A stretch of DNA of 64,000 nt from Streptomyces sp. B21-083 (GTDB lineage: Bacteria > Actinomycetota > Actinomycetes > Streptomycetales > Streptomycetaceae): contig NZ_JARUND010000002.1 of NCBI RefSeq assembly GCF_036898825.1, positions 1,054,001 through 1,118,000 of the forward strand, written 5' to 3'. Position 1 is the stretch's first letter; every line of letters begins with the position of its first letter. This document shows, one piece after another, positions 62,657-64,000 of the stretch. Position numbers and translations under genes: made by a program. The notes below the pieces were generated by a model. The model had not been told where the DNA came from. It saw nothing but the letters and a program-made list of their open reading frames with translations, and made no database searches.

Positions 62657-64000
62657 ATGATCCGCATCCCGTTCAACGACGCGTGGCGCGTCGGCCCTCT
62701 CGTGTCCGTTCACGAGGCGATCGTGGTCGCCGGTGCCGGCGAGGAAGAAGTCACCCTGCCGCACGACGCCATGCTGGGGGGAGGGCGGTCCGCGGAGAAC
62801 TCCGGTGGACCGCAGACGGGCTACTTCCGCGACGGAAAGTGGACCTACGAGAAGCAGTTCGACGTGCCGGAGGAATGGGCGACGAAGCGAGTCACCTTCG
62901 AGTTCGAAGGTGTTTACCGCGACGCGATGGTCTACATCAACGGTGCTCTCGCCGGACAGTGGGCAGGCGGATACTCCCGCTTCCACGTCAGCGCGGACCC
63001 CTTCCTGAAGTACGGCCAGGTCAACACGATCCGGGTGGACGCCCAGGCGCACCAGGACTCCCGCTGGTACTCGGGAGGCGGCATTAATCGTCCCGTCAAC
63101 CTCCTCGTCGGCGACCTCGTCCACATCACCCCGACCGGGCTGCGACTCACCACGCCGGACATCGACGCCGATCTCGCCACCGTGGTGGCGGCGACCGAGA
63201 TCGTCAACGAGGACGTCTCCACTCGCGTCGTCGAAGTGCTTCTCGAGATCCTGGACGCCGGGGGCGAGGTCGTGACGTCCGACCGGGCCCGGGTCACGCT
63301 CCTGGCGGGCGACAGGATCACCACCCACCAGCGGGCGTACGTCCAGCGGCCGTCACTGTGGAGCGTCGAATCACCCCACCTCTACCACGCGTCCGTGCGC
63401 CTCTCCGACGACAGCGGCCCGCTCGACGAGGCTGCCACGCACTTCGGTATCCGCACCGTCACCGCCGACCCGATCCGCGGCCTGCGGATCAACGGCAAGA
63501 CCGTCAAGCTCCGGGGCGGTGCGATCCACCACGACAACGGCATCCTCGGCGCCGCCGACTTCGCCGACGCCGCCGAGCGGCGGGTGCGGATGCTGAAGGC
63601 CGCGGGCTTCAACGCCGTACGCTCCGCGCACAATCCGATGAGCGTCGCCCTGCTCGACGCGTGCGACCGCCTCGGCATGCTCGTCATGGACGAGCTGTTC
63701 GACGTGTGGACGGTCGCGAAGTCCGGTGACGACTACTCGCGCAGATTCCCGCAGTGGTGGGAACGCGACGTCGACTCGCTCGTGGCGAAGGACTTCAACC
63801 ACCCCAGCGTGATCATGTACTCGATCGGCAACGAGATCATCGAAGCCGGAACCCCCCACGGCACGCGCCTGGGCCGCCGCATCGCCGACCGGGCACGCGA
63901 GCAGGACTCCACCCGCCTGGTCACCCACGCACTCCAGGGCATGTACATCGCCCGCGACAAGATCCCCGCGCTGAAGGCCGAACTGGGCCAGGACGCCGCC
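62657..64000 (+). CDS. GH2 glycoside hydrolase, N-terminal part (cut by window end)
   Basis: The frame is open to the window edge (448 codons), so the gene continues. From ATG 62657 (AAGGAAG upstream) the protein has the GH2 order: sugar-binding jelly roll (TGYFRDGKWTYEKQFDVP, VTFEFEGVYRDAMVYINGALAG, HQDSRWYSGGGINRPV), Ig-like domain (about 165-270), then the barrel (LRGGAIHHDNGILGAA, GFNAVRSAHNPMSVALLDACDRLG) with acid/base Glu393 in YSIGNEIIE. No signal peptide, so it acts inside the cell on the imported oligosaccharide, as a beta-galactosidase, glucuronidase or similar. Confidence 0.88.
   Translation, partial: MIRIPFNDAWRVGPLVSVHEAIVVAGAGEEEVTLPHDAMLGGGRSAENSGGPQTGYFRDGKWTYEKQFDVPEEWATKRVTFEFEGVYRDAMVYINGALAGQWAGGYSRFHVSADPFLKYGQVNTIRVDAQAHQDSRWYSGGGINRPVNLLVGDLVHITPTGLRLTTPDIDADLATVVAATEIVNEDVSTRVVEVLLEILDAGGEVVTSDRARVTLLAGDRITTHQRAYVQRPSLWSVESPHLYHASVRLSDDSGPLDEAATHFGIRTVTADPIRGLRINGKTVKLRGGAIHHDNGILGAADFADAAERRVRMLKAAGFNAVRSAHNPMSVALLDACDRLGMLVMDELFDVWTVAKSGDDYSRRFPQWWERDVDSLVAKDFNHPSVIMYSIGNEIIEAGTPHGTRLGRRIADRAREQDSTRLVTHALQGMYIARDKIPALKAELGQDAA

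Noticed and set aside
1..64000. tRNA, rRNA, CRISPR arrays, transposases or attachment sites
   Set aside because: None was recognised on reading both strands. The dense relics are not flanked by visible insertion-sequence ends.

Overview
The window looks like a chromosomal segment of a Streptomyces or close actinomycete. It has very high GC, frequent GTG/TTG starts, GGAGG-type ribosome sites, many Tat/Sec-exported glycan-active enzymes, LacI-family regulators, and sugar ABC operons without an ATPase gene (Streptomyces normally shares MsiK). No rRNA, tRNA, CRISPR array, transposase or replication origin was seen.

Layout. (1) 1-5250: the end of a LacI regulator, a broken GH59-type galactosidase and a secreted beta-helix protein; the last two are each preceded by a copy of the same promoter/operator module. 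(2) 5250-13540: an SGNH hydrolase and a cupin, then a LacI-controlled sugar importer operon (permease, permease, binding lipoprotein, Gfo/Idh/MocA oxidoreductase, DUF6807 protein) with twin palindromic operators and a strong terminator. (3) 13680-16080: a decayed Ser/Thr kinase and a PaaX-type regulator. (4) 16190-32840: a cluster for secreted plant cell-wall degradation: two paralogous Tat-exported alpha/beta hydrolases at its edges, a GH5 cellulase, PL11 rhamnogalacturonan lyase, two GH53 galactanases, two CE12-like acetylesterases, a PL9-like pectate lyase and a GH43 galactanase. Together these would attack rhamnogalacturonan I and (arabino)galactan. Two CebR-like boxes and a second shared promoter module lie in it. 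(5) 33000-34640: three gene relics.

(6) 34660-53430: a one-carbon and aromatic catabolism region. On the minus strand, a GcvT/LigM-like tetrahydrofolate-dependent O-demethylase gene is followed, by tight coupling, by metF-, purU- and folD-like genes, a complete route from methyl-THF back to THF plus formate. To the right are a LysR regulator, two FAH-family hydrolases, a frameshifted P450, DoxX, an amidohydrolase, a cyclase-family protein, an FAD monooxygenase, a LigB/LigA-type extradiol dioxygenase, a second LigM-like demethylase and a zinc alcohol dehydrogenase. The picture is breakdown of a methoxylated aromatic acid with its own C1 disposal; the substrate is inferred only. Between the two halves lie relics of FAH, demethylase and LysR genes; the LysR-FAH pair is present as a mirror-image, decayed duplicate.

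(7) 53500-55860: TetR relic, TetR regulator and an aminotransferase with a palindromic operator. (8) 56000-64000: a second ABC sugar operon (binding protein, two permeases) coupled to an esterase, a xylose-isomerase-like TIM barrel protein, a Gfo/Idh/MocA oxidoreductase and a GH2 enzyme cut by the window end.

Pseudogenes and relics are unusually dense for 64 kb (eleven called), suggesting an accessory, evolving part of the chromosome; some single-base frameshifts could instead be sequencing errors.
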